Positions 32,475-42,494 of a stretch of 64,000 nt of DNA are shown here, piece by piece (the first letter of the stretch is position 1; the number at the start of each line of letters is the position of its first letter). The notes beneath the pieces are model-generated. The model saw only the letters and a program-made list of their open reading frames with translations, searched no databases and was not told where the DNA came from. A program made the translations under genes and the position numbers. Source of the stretch: Phaeosaccion multiseriatum (taxonomy: Eukaryota; Ochrophyta, other classes); the NCBI GenBank assembly GCA_965112735.1, contig OZ218954.1:1240001-1304000 (forward strand). Direction: 5' to 3'.

Positions 32475-34287
32475 GATAGAGAGTGAGTGAGTGACAGAGT
32501 ATGCCTTACCCAGAAGCACCCTGCGGCGAACTCGCACGTCTGGAACCTGCCCTCCTCAGCAGTTGGTGATACAGCGTCCGTGAGTGAAACGTCAAAGAGG
32601 AGGGTCTTGCCCGCGTCGATAGGGTTGGCGTCGATGGTGAATGTGTTGTTATCCACATCCGTCACGAGTACCTTTTGACCCGTCCACAGGCGGAGCTTTG
32701 AGTTGGGGAGGAGGAGGAGGAGGAGGAGGAGGAGGAGGAGGAGGAGGAGGGGGGGGGGCTGAGAAGGGGGGGAGAGGTGTATGGAAACTGAAAGAGGTAG
32801 GAGGATGACGGGGCCGGGGTGGCGAGGAGGGAGGGTGCCAGAGAAAGAGAGAGTCCCCCAACCAACAAAATGACCAACCAATCACCCACCCACCCATCCA
32901 ACCAACCAACCAACCACCCAACCACCCAACCACCCAACCACCCAACCAACCAACCACCAACCACTCAAACAACCAGCTAACCAGCCAACCAATCACCCAA
33001 ATCACTCGTTGTCAGCCTCTCTGATTCCCACCATCATGCCCTCGTGTAAGTCCTCCGGCCCTTGTCCGAGAGGCAGACGGTTCACAAGCTCTTCGCTGTA
33101 ACTGCCAAACGGGTCCTCCAGCCTCAGCGAGCGGTTCTCGCCCACCTCCATTTCTCGTAGCGCCTCTTGGAGGGCGGGGAGGTAGGTGGAGCCACCCACG
33201 GTCTGGCGGAGGTCCTCGCCCTGAGGAGGGGAAGGAGGAGGAGGAGGAGGAGGAGGAGGAGGAGGAGGAGGAGGAGGAGGAGGAGGGGGGGGGGGAAGGA
33301 GGGCGTGTAAGATTATCATTCTGCGAAGGGCAGAGCACATGACACACAATAAACGAACGGGCCCACTTGTATCACTGTCTCCTCTCCTCCCCTCCCCTCC
33401 CCCCCTCCCCCCCTCCTCCCTCTGCCTCTCCCCTCTCCGCTCCGCTCCCCTCCCCTCCCCTTCCCTTCCCTTGCCTCCCTCTTCTCCCCTCCCCTCCCCT
33501 CCCCTCCCCTCCGCCTCGTCACTCACCTGGTCAAACAGGCCCTCGTAGGCCTCTCCTGTGTCTTCATCCCTGACCGAGAGACTGTAGGTAAGCACGTCCC
33601 CCTCTCGGTGGAGGTGTTGGTGGTGTAGAGGGGTCATGGCCATGCGTGGCGTCATCAGCAAGCGACGCTGCTCCTGCTGCGGTGCCACCAACTTGTGCTT
33701 CTGCTTCTGCTGCTCCTGCTGATGATGATGATGATGATGATACTGGTTAGACAGAGACGTTTGGGCGTACTTGAGTGTATGTACCTGGTGGAGGTGATAC
33801 CCCTGTGGTGAGTAGAGAGAGAAGGGGGGCGGGGGGGTTCATCAGGACCGAGGAAAGCCCAAGACCACAGGGAACGTATGTAGGGAGCAAATCGATCCCA
33901 ATCGCATCTCAGCTGTGCGAGGGACGAGGAAATCATATATGTCTGTGTCATCAGCGCCCTTCGACGCAGAGGGACAGGGAGGACGAGCCAACGGTTGCTG
34001 CATTTGCCCCCGCCTGGTTCTTGGCCCCTTCCCCGGAGAGTTAGAGAGGGCGAAAGGCACTTTACTTCTGTCGAAGACACTCGTGAATCACAACTCACCC
34101 TCGCATGCCCGCCACCGCCATTGCCAAGGCCAAGCCTTCCTCCTCCCCCCCCTCCCCCTCCTCCTCCTCCTACCCCCCCTCCTCCTGCTGCCGAAGCCGC
34201 TCCAGCTGCCCGCACAAACGCCGCCGCGGCAGAGCCACTCCGGCTCGACGCAGCCACAGCCGCCAACCGAAAGAGCTTGGAAGCCAT
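30958..34287 (-). CDS. FKBP-type peptidyl-prolyl isomerase fused to methionine sulfoxide reductase A
   Basis: Nine exons on minus: 34287-34099, 33802-33785 (18 nt), 33742-33527, 33220-33032, 32695-32510, 32144-32097, 31907-31665, 31310-31242 and 31053-30958; 417 aa, every joint in phase 0. The N-terminus [20 protein letters not shown] is Arg/Ala/Ser-rich, suggesting mitochondrial import; no ASAFAP motif is present. A SlyD-like FKBP domain follows ([54 protein letters not shown]). MsrA comes next: catalytic-Cys motif GCFWG split by an intron, [51 protein letters not shown] and [10 protein letters not shown]. It should reduce Met-S-sulfoxide and catalyse prolyl isomerisation, a repair-plus-refolding enzyme (inference). 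A His run follows the leader. Confidence 0.92.
31065..31135. repeat. (GGA)n in FKBP-MsrA intron
   Basis: Trinucleotide run 12 bp upstream (in gene sense) of the last exon's acceptor; it reads as (TCC)n on the coding strand. Similar (GGA)n runs lie before the acceptors at 32707-32750 and 33226-33285. Confidence 0.95.
31545..31664. repeat. (CCAA)n repeat at intron donor
   Basis: CCAA/GCAA tetranucleotide array beginning directly at the donor of the MsrA intron (minus GTTGGTTGG). A second CCAA array lies in another intron of the same gene at 32860-32998. Confidence 0.9.
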
Positions 34288-36190
34288 CCCTCCACCGCTG
34301 CCTCTCCAGCCTATCTCAGCCTATCGCTGTTGCCCGTGAGGGTTCCCGAACACAAAAAAAAAGTTATCTGCGGTGCCGGTCTTTCGCGGCCCCTCCTCCC
34401 TCTCCCCTTTTTCTGTCGCCCGCCCCATGCAACCCCATTCACAGCCCACGTATCATTCCCTCCTCTTCATGGCTCTCTGTGTGCTGCCCTTTCTTTGGAC
34501 ATACTTTTCAACATTTTTTCTTTTCGCCTCGGTCAAAACAACTTCTGTCTCTCAAGTTGATGTCCATTGTTTAGGCTTGGGGCAGAAATCGAGAGGGGGG
34601 ATACTTTATTGACTTAATAGGAATCACCTAAGAGAAAGCGAGAAGTCCTACCTCGCGACCGTACCCTCATAATAAGCTGCCTGCCTTCCCCCTACTGCGG
34701 TGTGGCTGCTCATCTCCCGCCTCCTCCCTCTCCTCTCTTATTCTTGCTCTTCTTCTTTCCACCCCAGCAGCAAACAAGTTCACTCACTCACTGCTTTGAA
34801 CATCACGATCTTCATCTTCGTCCCTCCTCCCCTCCTCCTTCTGGCATGTACTCATCCTCCTCCTCCTGCCGACACGCCCACTCCCAGGCACACCGTACGT
34901 AAGGTCATGGTCCATCCATCCCAGACCCCGAACACCACAAACACGCACAAGACCCAAGACCAACAAGGGCCAAGAGGGTAAATTATATATCCGAGAGAGT
35001 ATCCCCAAACAGAGTGTTTCGCACAGAGTGTGTGAACTGTCTGTCTGGCTGGACACAGGGGGCGAAAGATGCCTTTCACTTTCCCCCCTCTACACATACA
35101 GCACTGGAAATCCCATCCCACGCACAGCCATTTGGCCGTTTCGACGATAGGCCCATGGGATCGATCGACGGAACTGACCACACGGGCATTGCATCAACTT
35201 CCTTCGACGGGGCAGGGCACTGTAGCGAAAGAAAGTGCCGCTCCTCTATCCCTCCCTCCGTGGCGCTGCTTCTCGCTCCTCCACCCCCATCCACCCATGA
35301 AGCCAACCAGCCAGCCAACCAGCCAGCCAACCAGCCAGCCACATACAAAGAGCCAAGCAGGGCCGCGGAAGGGAGGAGAAGCGAGGCCCAGCCACCACAG
35401 AAAGGCGCCTCAGTTGGCGCTGCAGATGTTTTGGATGCGCTCGTCGCCCTGCATGCAGGCTGGAGAGTACGGGCATCCCAAAAGCTCTCCTCCCCGCCCC
35501 AATGAGTGAGTGCACCGACATTCGCCGCCGCTCACGCACCCACGGCCAAGCAGCCGCCGCCTGCTGCCTCCCTCCCTCCCTCCCTCCCTCCTGCATTTGT
35601 GTGTGCTTCTGCTGCGGTTTCCCTGCCTTGCTGTAGTGTGCCTCTACTGTAATCGTTGGGGATGAGCTCTTATAAAGAAGCAGAGCGACAGAGGAGCGCG
35701 CGAGAGAGAGAGAGAGAGAGAGCGCGCCAAGGCCAGGTCCCTGTGTTGCTTTGCCCTTCTCCAATCCCCCCCCGCCCCATGGGGAAACAAGGCCAACCAA
35801 CCGTGGTCGCGCCTTCGGTCGGCTGATACACGAGCAATTGCACCACACCAGCAGGAGTCCATCTCTGCGGCGGGCGGGCGAAATAGCCCAGCAGAGAGGG
35901 GGTGTGCTGCCGTCTGCCATCTGCTGGCCATCTGCTGAGGCTGAAGCCGCAACTTTAGGGCCTCACATCAACTCCTCTTCAACTCTTCGCAGCCCAGGAA
36001 GGTTCCACCCATCGCAGCCAAAAGGTGGGTAGGGTGTGTGGGTGGGCGGACTTGAAGGAAACAAACGCAGCCCACCCTCTGTAGACTGGGGTATCTGCAC
36101 CCGTTCGACGAGGTCGCTGCCACCTGTAGTGATACGGACCACCACTCACAGGTGGCAATAGATGGGGCACACGGCCCTTTCCGAGACCTC
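34288..36190. other. Intergenic region, no gene supported
   Basis: 1.9 kb with a CT-rich stretch (34690-34880), a (CCAGCCAA)n block (35300-35342), (CTCC)n at 35567-35590 and several 'ctgccatctgctg'-type repeats near 35910-35940. No exon with a recognisable domain was found on either strand. Confidence 0.6.
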
Positions 36191-36446
36191 TCACGCCCTT
36201 CCCAGGGGTGTGGTCACTGCCGTTGCCACCCCTCCTCCTGCTCCAGCTGCTCCTGCCGCTGCTGCTGTTGCTCCCCCCCCTCCTCCCCGCCGTAGGCTGA
36301 GCAGGACCTGGATACCCTCGTCAAGGCCTTTGCCGCTCAGGGCACAGCATTCCTGAATATGCATGCGTGGGTGCGAGTATCCAAGGCAAACAAACCGTGA
36401 CAACGACGACAACAACAACAACAACAACAACAACAACAGCAACCGC

Positions 36447-36496
<50 letters not shown>

Positions 36497-38520
36497 ACAC
36501 TCACGGTTTCAGCACACCTCTTGATTGAGAATCCTCGGAGAGAGATCAGGTCAAAAACATTTGAGTACAATGAAATCCCAACTCCACCCGGAAGCCCTCA
36601 TCTCGTACCTGCACGTGGTATCTTATGGGGGGCCACCTCACGGGGGTTGCGTCGTCCGTCGTCGCTGTATACACGCTGCTCGCCTCAGACGCACCGTCAT
36701 ACCCGGCCCTTGTCCCATGCAATGTTGTTGCTGCTGCTGCTGCTGCCACATCTGAATCTGAAGGGGAAAGCGAAACTGAAACTTGTGTTGCAGATACAGC
36801 CCCCGCTTGGGAAAGGGTCCCTTGAGAGGAGGAGGCCTCACTTTCAGGGGCTGTGCCTGAGCCGCTGGATGAGGAGGTCTGGGACGGTACCAAGAGGATA
36901 TGGATGGAGGTATATTGATACCAAGAGGATATGGATGGAAGCACACACGGGGACGGAGGGGTGGTGGTGGTCGTGGAGGTGGGGGGAGGGAAAGAAAGAG
37001 ACGTGGGGAGGGAAGGGAGGGGTTTAGAGAGAGAGAGAGAGCGAGAGAGCGAGAGAGCGAAGAGACAAGAAGATGCTGAGACGGCACACACCAAAGGCTG
37101 AGAGAGGCAGGGAGGTAGGTAGGGTACGGTAGGCAGGTAGAAAGGGTATGTAGGTAGACAGGTAGTTACGTAGAGAACACGAGGCACACCCAACGCCGTC
37201 CACCTGCTGCGGTAGGCCGAGCCGCACACGAACTTCATCGGCCGACATTCGGTTGGTGACGTCATCCTTGTTGGCCATCACCAGCACCACCCTGGAGGGC
37301 AGAAAGTAAGGCAGGCAGTCAGGCACGCAGGCACGCAGGCACACAGGCAAGCAGTCAGGCAACGAGGCAGCGAGGCAGCGAGGCAGCGAGGCAGAGAGGC
37401 AGGAATGCAGTAATGCAGTTACTTTAGAGGCAGGGAGACAGTGAGGCAGGGAGTGGAAATGGCACGTACTTGCACGTGCTACAGTCGGGGTGTGTAACGA
37501 TCCTTCTGAGCTCCTCCCTTGCCTCTCTCAGACGCTCCTTGTCAGAAGAGTCCACTACATAGATCAAGCCTGAGAGAGAGGGAGGGTGGGAGGAGGAGGA
37601 GGAGGAGGAGGAGGAGGAGGAGGAGCGGGAGAGGGAGGGAGGAGGAGGAAGGAGAGGGAGGAGGGAGGGAGAGAGGGAGGAGGAGGAGAGAGGGGTGGGC
37701 GGGAGGGAGGGAGGGAAGGAGGGTGGGAGGCACGGAGGGAGGGAGGGAGGGAGGGAGGGAGGGAGGGAGGGAGGGAGGGAGGGAGGGAGGGAGGGAGGGG
37801 TGTGAGATTCTTAGGCACTGCGTCCTGAACGAGGCACCGTGAAAAACTCCAGACAGAGGATTAGACAGCTTAGTTGCTTGCCCTCTCGAGGTGCGGCTCG
37901 AGGATGGCACTTGATGGGCACTCGATGAGATCTCTCGATGGGGCAAAAGCTCACCTTCTATATCCTTGAGGTAGTGGCACCAGAGGGCTCTTATCTTTGC
38001 CTGCCCTCCAAGGTCCCACATGGTCAGACGAATGCCCATGTAGTCGACTTCTTCGACGTTGAATCCCACTGGGCACGGTACAGAGCATGCATCGAAAGGA
38101 GAAGGATCGGGAGAGAGAGAAGTGTGAGTGTGTGTGAAAGGAGGGGCGGAGGAGACGGAGAGAGAACGAAGCGTTAGGGGAAGAGAGAGGCGAGAAAGAA
38201 CCATCGCCAACGTCTAATAGGGGCTGCGGGCAGGCAAGGAGAGATGAGACATTTAGTCTCCAAAGCATCGGCGTCACCAGAAAGAAGCAACAGGGAAAAG
38301 AGAGGACGCGCATCGACACCGAAGCAAAGCCTCGATGCCTTCCTTGCCTGTGGGCTTGGTGCTGACGACCAGCTCCTGCGCAGAACCCAGCATCTTGTAA
38401 AGGATCGTGGTCTTGCCAGCACCATCCAGGCCCTTGGAAGGGAGAGAGGGAGAGTGAGGGAGAGAGAGAGAGAGAGAGAACAAAGAGAGAGGACAGAAAA
38501 AAAGGACAGAGAAAGAAAGC

Positions 38521-38552
<32 letters not shown>

Positions 38553-38760
38553 AGAAGCAGCGGCAGAGAGTACAGAGAGCGAGAGAGCGAGGGAGGGGCA
38601 GCGAGAGAAGGAGGTCAAGCTGATGCAGAGGGGTACGGCCGGGGGGAAAGAAGTGTTCTAAGATATGACAGGCGAGTTTTCCTGCCTCTCTATTCTTCTG
38701 CAGGCACTTCCTCACCAGCATGACGAGCCTCATGGACACCTTTCCCATGGTGCAACCCAT
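36191..38760 (-). CDS. ARF/ARL-family small GTPase with Gly/Ala-rich tail (206 aa)
   Basis: Seven exons on minus: 38760-38716, 38432-38348, 38068-37955, 37569-37470, 37291-37190, 36621-36609 (13 nt) and 36352-36191. GTPase boxes: P-loop GLDGAGKT, switch I PTVGFNVE, switch II WDLGGQ, NKDD and CALSGKG. Start [10 protein letters not shown] has Gly2 and Cys3, fit for N-myristoylation and palmitoylation. These are ARF/ARL features of membrane traffic or ciliary regulators. The usual N-terminal amphipathic helix is very short. The intron between exons 2 and 3 has a GC donor (ACAG|GCAAGG); splicing there exactly rebuilds the invariant PTVGFN. After the last helix (IQVLLSL) a ~30-residue Gly/Ala/Thr tail, not typical of the family, runs to the stop. 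Confidence 0.9.
36400..36497. repeat. (CAA)n repeat in ARL intron
   Basis: About 30 CAA units with a few ACG/CCG changes, between the 13-nt exon and the last exon. Confidence 0.95.
37735..37800. repeat. (GGGA)n repeat in ARL intron
   Basis: GGGA array with GGA-rich flank (37580-37640) in the intron between exons 3 and 4; pyrimidine-rich on the coding strand. Confidence 0.95.
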
Positions 38761-39220
38761 CGCCCCCGCTCTCTCTCTCTCCGTAGAGATTTCGGGGGGG
38801 GGGGGGGTATAGGGGGGGATGTCAGGGCGCGTCAATTTTTGGATCACCAACACACGAGCTTTTTGTTTGTTTTGTTTTTTGTTTTTGTTTTCTTCTCTCT
38901 TCACCTGTGCAGGTGATGGAATCGATGATGTATCGGACTCTAGCAGGGCAGGGCATTCGCTGTGAGCCTATACTTGTTTTCTTCACTCGGAGGAGAGGGG
39001 CGCACCTGGGGCGAACCCAGGGGAATAACGCAGGGGAAGAAGAGACAGCGCAGATGGCACCAGAACGTGCAAGTCTTCAGAGTAGGCAATAGAAAACCTT
39101 ACTCCCTACTCCACTCTCCTGCTGTATACATAAAGATTCTCCTCATGCATATGAACCCCCCCCCCCCTCCTCCTCCTCCTCCTCCTCCTCCTCCTCCTTC
39201 CCGCCCCTCTCTACTCCCCC
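38761..39220. other. Spacer between ARL start and CAP-Gly phosphatase end
   Basis: 460 bp, both neighbours on minus. Contains a T-rich patch (38861-38890) and (CCT)n near 39165-39195. It holds the presumed ARL promoter. No gene seen. Confidence 0.5.
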
Positions 39221-40616
39221 TCACTCCGGTATCGCCACCTCTGCGTTCCCTCCCCCTCCCCCCCCTCCCCCGCCCCCCCCCCTGCTCGCTCTCCCCACCG
39301 CCTTACTCGCCCGCCTCGCGGCCCCTGCGCTTGCCGAGCTCCCTACCCCATGCCCTTTTCCTCCCCCGGTCTTGACATTGCCCGTCTTGGTGTCCACAAT
39401 CTGGAAACCTGACAAGAACTCGTCGTAGCTCAACTTGCCATCCCCGTCTCCATCCAGTGCCGACATCATGGCGTCTATCTGATCCTCTGTCACTACGCCA
39501 TCGAACACCGCGCTCATGCTCTTTAAACCTTTGCTAAACTCCTCCCTCGACACCACTCCGTCGTTGTTAACGTCAAAGGAACGGAAGGTGGAGGCGATGT
39601 GTTGACGGTTCTGATACATGAAGTTGGCGATGGACTGAATCACGCCCTCTTGCCACCCCACCTTGTCGCCTGCAGTGTGATGTGGGAGGTAGGTAGGTAG
39701 GTGGGTAGGTAGGTGGGCAGGTAGGCAGGCAGGTAGGTAGGTAGGTAGGTAGGTAGGTAGGTGGGTAGGTAGTTACGTACGTAGGAAAGTAAGAAGGAGG
39801 GGGGGGTTCGAGTAGTGTAAGTAGTATAGGGGAGGGACACGTGAGTAGGGATGGAGAAAGAAACATGAGTGACCATGACGTTGGTATATACTCCCCCCTC
39901 CCCCATGGAAGATGCACAGACAAAATACGACTACTCGGGGGTACCAAGTACCAAAGGTAGACCGAGAAGAAGAAAGTCCCAAAAAAACAAAAAAACAAAA
40001 AAACAGACTGTGCGTGGGGGTTATAGGTTCTTCTCACCTTCGGCGTCTCCTCCTCCTCCTCCTCCTCCTACTCCCTCCCGCTGCTCCTCCCCTCCTGCTG
40101 CTGTTGCGACTGCGTTGAGCGCATCGCCAGCGGTGACCGTGACGCTCTGCCGCCCCACAGAGCCCTTTCTGTCCAACACCTTCATGCCGTTACAGAATTC
40201 CCCTTTGCTCACCTTCCCATCCCCGTCCGTATCCATGTACTTTGCTATTTGTCGCAGCGTGTCTGCGTCAATGCCTGCCGCCACAGGTGTCAGACCTGCA
40301 ACGAAGTCCTCGTACGACAAGACAGATAAACCAGCTCCACCCCCCCCCTCTTCGGCAGCCTCCACCGCCATTTTGAGAAGCTGAGCAAAGGCATTGTCTG
40401 CCGTGTTCCAGTGCCTAAGCACGGCGTTCACGAGGCCCCTCATAGCGACTGACATCTCAAGGGAGGCGCGAGATGAAGGCGTATCCGCGAGGCCGCGGGA
40501 CGCGTTTGCACTCCCAATCTTGTCAAACACCAGCTGTGTTTGTTTACACATAATTCACATACACATGCACAAGCACACGCACACGCGCGCACACACACAC
40601 GCACGCACACACACAA

Positions 40617-40676
<60 letters not shown>

Positions 40677-41387
40677 GGGTTGTGTGAGCTCCACCGCGCC
40701 GGAGAAAAAGGGTGTCTCACTCACTACCCCATGCCCTCCCCTCCCATCCCCTCCCCTCACGTCACGCACCTCGAATCTGCTGGCGAACTCGTCTACATCT
40801 ATCAAGCTGTCGTTGTCCTTGTCCAGCCCGCGCATCAGCTCGAAGATCTGCCACGCAGCAGAACAAAAAGCAAAGAGCAGTTTAGTTTCAGTTTCCCTTT
40901 GACTAAACAAAGAGTGAGTTCACCCGAACACGCGTGCTAGTACTTCTAGTAGTATCGATCAGACGTCAGACGAAGTCCACATGTGTGTACGATCGAGATC
41001 GGTATGAAACGCTTCTTTGATGTGACTGACTGACTGACTGACTGACTGACTGACTGACTGAATGACTGACTGACTGACCTGCGTGTCTGAGAGGCCAATG
41101 TCGAGGAGCTGCAGCGTCCTCACGAACTCCCCATACTCAATCTTGCCGTCCCCGTCCACATCGAAGGCCTTGAAGGCTGCATCCATGTTGCCGGCTGAGG
41201 GGAGGGGCAGGAAAGGGGAGGCGTGGATGGGGAGGGAGGAAAGTATGTTGTTGATGATGATGATGATGATGATGATGATGAGGATGATGATGATGATGAT
41301 GAAGATGATGATGATGATGATGATGATAATGATGATGATGATGATGAGGATGAGGATGATGATGATGATGATGATAATGATGATGAC

Positions 41388-41432
<45 letters not shown>

Positions 41433-42449
41433 AATGATGATGATGATGATGAGGATGATGTTGTTGTTGATTATGATGATGAGGATGATATTGTTGTTGA
41501 TGATGATGATCATGATGATGATGATGAATGATGATAATGATGATGGTGATGGTGATGATGATGTACGCACGTAAGGGTGGTGGTTATACAGGAGATCGGC
41601 CGCCCCTCGGCTGCCATCAGCAGAAAAAGTTCCCCTCCTCCCCTCCCCCCCTTCCCCTTACCTCCGACAGCCACGTAGATCTTCTCACAGATGCAGTCGA
41701 TGACGTTGTCCTGCCACTCTCCGCTACCCAGTCCCCCCACCTGCACTCTGTACCGCTCCAGGAAGTGAGTGTAGTTGATGCTGCCGTCCTCCTCCGTGTC
41801 CACAAGCTTGTCCAGGAAGGACAGGTAGGGCTGTGGGTGTGTGAGAAAGAGAGAGAGTGTGCGTGAGTGTGTGTGTGTGTGTGAGTAAAGAGAGAGAGTG
41901 TGTGTGAGTGTGTGTGTGTGTGAGAGAAAGAGAGAGAGAATGTGAGTGTGAGAATGTGCGTGTGCGGCACCTCCTGACTCAGCCACTGACAGGGCACTCC
42001 CTCCCTCAGTGCGCTGCAGTCGCCCCCCCTCGCCCCTTCTCTCCCTCCCTCCCTTCCTCCACTCACCAAGTCCAGTTGCAGTATAAGTTTCAGGCTCTTG
42101 GCCCACTGCAGCCGTGAACACTTGCCCGTCTTGTCCTTATCCTGCCGTGTAAAGTGCCAGTAGAGCGAGGGCTTGTTGTCAATGATCTGCTCGATGATCA
42201 TCTTGACTGCATCCTCCTCAAGCTTCTCGTCCTGCTCCAGCTGCTGCTCCGGCGTGTCCCAGTGTGTCTCTGTGACGGAGTGTGCGTAGAACTGCTGTAT
42301 CTCGGGCTGCAGATCGGCCCCGATGTTCATAAAGGCGCCCTGTGTGTGTAAGTGTGTGAGTGTGTGTGTGTGTGTGTAAGTGTGTGTGTGTATGTGTGTG
42401 TGTGTGTGTAAGTGTGTGAGTGTGTGTGTGTATGTGTGTGTGTGTGTAA

Positions 42450-42494
<45 letters not shown>

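Noticed and set aside
33001-33031. Non-canonical splice after ADNE in the FKBP-MsrA gene
   Set aside because: A GTGGGA donor slightly upstream (exon ending at 33032) joins in frame and gives a better FKBP alignment.
35246-35920. Long minus-strand frame
   Set aside because: Low-complexity Gly-Trp-Leu-Ala repeats and Ser-Leu runs from simple repeats; no recognisable fold.
41083-41574. Poly-Met/poly-Asp and poly-Ile/Asn frames
   Set aside because: Products of the (GAT)n intronic repeat; flanking phosphatase exons splice cleanly around it.
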